Positions 62,156-64,000 of a stretch of DNA of 64,000 nucleotides are shown here, piece by piece. The stretch lies in contig WGNH01000025.1 in NCBI GenBank assembly GCA_016124665.1, positions 1 through 64,000 on the forward strand. Reading direction: 5' to 3'. Both the position numbers and the translations under genes were made by a program. Every line of letters starts with the position of its first letter. Position 1 is the stretch's first letter. The DNA comes from Alphaproteobacteria bacterium (lineage in GTDB: Bacteria > Pseudomonadota > Alphaproteobacteria > Caulobacterales > Maricaulaceae). Below the pieces are notes generated by a model that saw nothing but the letters and a program-made list of their open reading frames with translations, did not search any database and was not told the origin of the DNA.

Positions 62156-62758
62156 TCAGGTGTCGTCGCTCTTCCCCGGTGCGGGCGCTAGATGCGTCAC
62201 CTTCGTCTGGAAGGCGTCATAGTCTTCCGAGGCCAAAAGCGGCAGGGAGCGCGCAATCGCGTCCATCAGATCGCTGGCCCAGCCCTGGTCGGCCTTGGGA
62301 ATGTCGGAGAGCACATAACCCGTCACCCGGTTCTTGTCGCCGGGATGGCCGATGCCGATCCGGCCGCGGCGGAAATCGCCCTCGATATGGGCCTTGATCG
62401 AGCGCAGGCCATTGTTTCCGGCATGACCGCCGCCGGTCTTGAGGCGGAATTTTCCGGGCGCAAGGTCCAGCTCGTCGTGGAAGACAACAATCCGGTCAGC
62501 CGGGATATTGTAATAACGTGCCGCTTCGCCCACGGCGCGGCCGCTCTCATTGTAATAGGTGCCGGGTTTCAGCAGCAGGACTTTTTGCGGGCCGGATGGC
62601 GTCTCGATCACGCCGTCGCAGGCCGCACCCTGGAAGCGGGCCTTCCAGGGCCCCAGACGCCAGTGGCCGGCAATCGCATCCAGTGTGAGAAAGCCGATAT
62701 TGTGGCGGTTATAGCGGTATTTCGCGTCCGGATTGCCCAGACCAACGACAAGCAGCAT
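62156..62758 (-). CDS. pth: Peptidyl-tRNA hydrolase
   Basis: The 200-residue enzyme releases tRNA from drop-off peptidyl-tRNA. Catalytic elements: GLGNPDAKYRYNRHNIGF (Asn and the essential His), FHDELDLAPGKFRLKTGGGH (Asp) and AGNNGLRSI. It is 32 bases downstream of rplY on the same strand. Confidence 0.97.
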   Translation of the reverse strand: MLLVVGLGNPDAKYRYNRHNIGFLTLDAIAGHWRLGPWKARFQGAACDGVIETPSGPQKVLLLKPGTYYNESGRAVGEAARYYNIPADRIVVFHDELDLAPGKFRLKTGGGHAGNNGLRSIKAHIEGDFRRGRIGIGHPGDKNRVTGYVLSDIPKADQGWASDLMDAIARSLPLLASEDYDAFQTKVTHLAPAPGKSDDT

Positions 62759-62790
62759 GACGGCCCCCGTTCTGCGGGGAGGCGAGGCCC

Positions 62791-63462
62791 CTAGTCTTCG
62801 GAGCCTTCGCCCTCTTCTTCGCCTTCATCGGCTTCGGCCTCGGTGCCCTCATCGCCGTCTTCACCCTCTTCAACGGCGTCTTCTTCGTCTTCGAGCGCAA
62901 CGCGGGCACCGGCCAGCGTGGCAATCGTGAAGTCGCGGTCGGAGATGGTCGGCGTAATACCTTCCGGCAGGGTCACGTCGGAAATATGGACCGAATCGCC
63001 GATTTCCATACCGGTCAGATCGATCTCGATCGATTCCGGGATGGAGCCGGCCGGGCAGGACAGCTCGACCGAGTGACGGACCACGTTCAGCGCACCACCG
63101 CGCTTCAGGCCAGGCGCCTTGTCTTCATTGATGAAGTGAACCGTCACTTCGACATCAATGACGGAGTCAGCCTCGACGCGGAACAGGTCGACATGCAGCG
63201 GGAAGTCGGAGACCGGATCGAACTGGACGTCCTTCGGGATCACCGTCTGCTTTTCGCCCTTATGCTCCAGCGTCACCATGTGCGACAGGAATTTGCCGGA
63301 ATTGATCGCCTTGCGCAGGACGTTTTCGCGTACTGCAATGGCCACCGGGCCCAGCTTTCCGCCATACAGCGTGCCGGGGACGAAGCCGTCACGGCGCGCA
63401 GCGCGGGCGGCACCGGTGCCGGTGTTGTCGCGAACGTCGACGGGGAGAACGATGTCACTCAT
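62791..63462 (-). CDS. rplY: 50S ribosomal protein L25/general stress protein Ctc
   Basis: The 223-residue protein binds 5S rRNA. The N-terminal L25 domain shows GTGAARAARRDGFVPGTLYG; the C-terminal TL5-type beta domain is followed by a very acidic tail (about 190-223, nearly all Glu, Asp and Gly). This long form is usual in alphaproteobacteria. It lies between prs and pth, the standard alphaproteobacterial order. Confidence 0.97.
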   Translation of the reverse strand: MSDIVLPVDVRDNTGTGAARAARRDGFVPGTLYGGKLGPVAIAVRENVLRKAINSGKFLSHMVTLEHKGEKQTVIPKDVQFDPVSDFPLHVDLFRVEADSVIDVEVTVHFINEDKAPGLKRGGALNVVRHSVELSCPAGSIPESIEIDLTGMEIGDSVHISDVTLPEGITPTISDRDFTIATLAGARVALEDEEDAVEEGEDGDEGTEAEADEGEEEGEGSED

Positions 63463-63485
63463 CGGTCTGATCCTTGAAACAAGAA

Positions 63486-63506
63486 AGGCCGCACCAGAAG
63501 CGGCCT
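63486..63506 (-). terminator. Probable intrinsic terminator after prs
   Basis: On the minus strand AGGCCGC and GCGGCCT form a 7-bp stem with a 7-base loop, followed by TTCTTGTTTC. It lies 105 bases downstream of the prs stop and 24 bases before the rplY start. The T-tract is imperfect, so read-through into rplY is likely. Confidence 0.5.
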
Positions 63507-63610
63507 ATCGGGGCCACGCCCCAAGCCAGTTGAATTCGAGCCGCGGCGTATAGCCGATCACTTCACCGTGCGCAACCGCTCACAAGCGGGATTCACAGCC
63601 CGAAATGCGG

Positions 63611-64000
63611 CTAGTCGAACAGTTTCGAGACCGACTCTTCATTGGCGATGCGCCGGATCGCTTCACCGAGCAGGGGTGCAATCGAGATTTGCCGGATTTT
63701 CTTGGCGCTCAGAGCCGCATCGCTGACCGAAATGGAATCGGTAATGACGATCTCGGAAAGCTCCGATCCTTCAATCCGCTCCACCGCCTTGCCCGACAGC
63801 ACGCCGTGGGTGACATAGGCGGAAACGCTGGTCGCGCCCTGTTCCTTCAGCTTCGCCGCGGCATTGCACAGCGTGCCGCCGGAATCGACGATATCGTCGA
63901 AAATGATACAGCTGCGGCCTTCGACATCGCCGATGATATTCATCACCTCGGACTGGCCGGGCTTCGGCCGGCGCTTGTCGACAATGGCGATGTCGGCACC
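63611..64000 (-). CDS. prs: Ribose-phosphate pyrophosphokinase, C-terminal part
   Basis: The frame runs leftward from beyond the window edge; 129 C-terminal codons are present. The last residues before the internal MNIIGDVEG read [18 protein letters not shown]. The PRPP-binding loop [14 protein letters not shown] is intact, followed by the conserved ATHGVLSG-type segment ([15 protein letters not shown]) and the C-terminus [11 protein letters not shown]. The enzyme makes PRPP for nucleotides, consistent with apt use elsewhere. Confidence 0.96.
   Translation of the reverse strand, partial: GADIAIVDKRRPKPGQSEVMNIIGDVEGRSCIIFDDIVDSGGTLCNAAAKLKEQGATSVSAYVTHGVLSGKAVERIEGSELSEIVITDSISVSDAALSAKKIRQISIAPLLGEAIRRIANEESVSKLFD

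Overview
The window looks like a chromosomal segment of a stalked or prosthecate-type alphaproteobacterium, most likely a Maricaulis/Hyphomonas/Oceanicaulis relative. This is inferred from gene content and not from any search. The supporting evidence is: a GC-rich, tightly packed gene layout; sigma-54 flagellar promoters with Caulobacter-style ftr-like sites; an alphaproteobacterial petABC operon; a moxR/DUF58/DUF4159 operon; the prs-rplY-pth-ychF neighbourhood; and palindromic intergenic repeats of the kinds scattered through Caulobacterales and Rhizobiales genomes. Nearly all of the sequence is coding. I saw no prophage, insertion sequence, CRISPR array or rRNA.

Layout. 1-3.9 kb: late flagellar genes, with the 5' end of fliK running leftward and flgK-flgL rightward from facing sigma-54 promoters. 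3.9-12.3 kb: mixed single genes, namely a DUF1579-like secreted protein, mnmA, an AT-rich gap with a candidate 38-residue membrane peptide, a DUF418-like membrane protein coupled to a Tat-exported repeat protein, a thiolase, and a large secreted C39-type peptidase. 12.3-19.9 kb: branched-chain 2-oxoacid dehydrogenase genes, with an Lrp-family regulator divergent from E1alpha-E1beta-E2 and E3 plus a thioesterase about 1.4 kb further on. 20-25.4 kb: esterase, malate/lactate dehydrogenase-type oxidoreductase, and a Kef-type antiporter with its quinone-reductase partner. 25.6-30 kb: tRNA-Met(CAU), mscL, and two convergent hybrid histidine kinases. 30-34 kb: cutA, queC-queE, two small envelope proteins and an MscS channel. 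34.1-40.9 kb: moxR-DUF58-DUF4159-VWA operon. 41-45.8 kb: DUF1285-nudL-DUF6111-cca, hemF and trmL. 46-48.7 kb: petABC (cytochrome bc1). 48.8-59.3 kb: mtnP, a trypsin-like protease, a LprI-like protein, GST, apt, membrane and peptidase genes, rlmJ, a crotonase, an MFS exporter and a lipoprotein. 59.4-64 kb: ychF, a TauE/SafE exporter, vapBC, pth, rplY and the 3' end of prs.

The most notable observation is a repeat family with four copies. Three copies are intergenic. The fourth lies in frame inside the E2 acyltransferase gene, where it encodes about 41 residues of the flexible linker between the lipoyl and peripheral-subunit-binding domains. Other points worth attention are the facing sigma-54 promoters, a 31-bp divergent cutA/queC gap built round a perfect palindrome that could be a shared -10 element, a VapBC operator candidate, a Tat-exported protein with five DSD-type repeats, and a secreted C39-like protease with a duplicated novel-looking domain.
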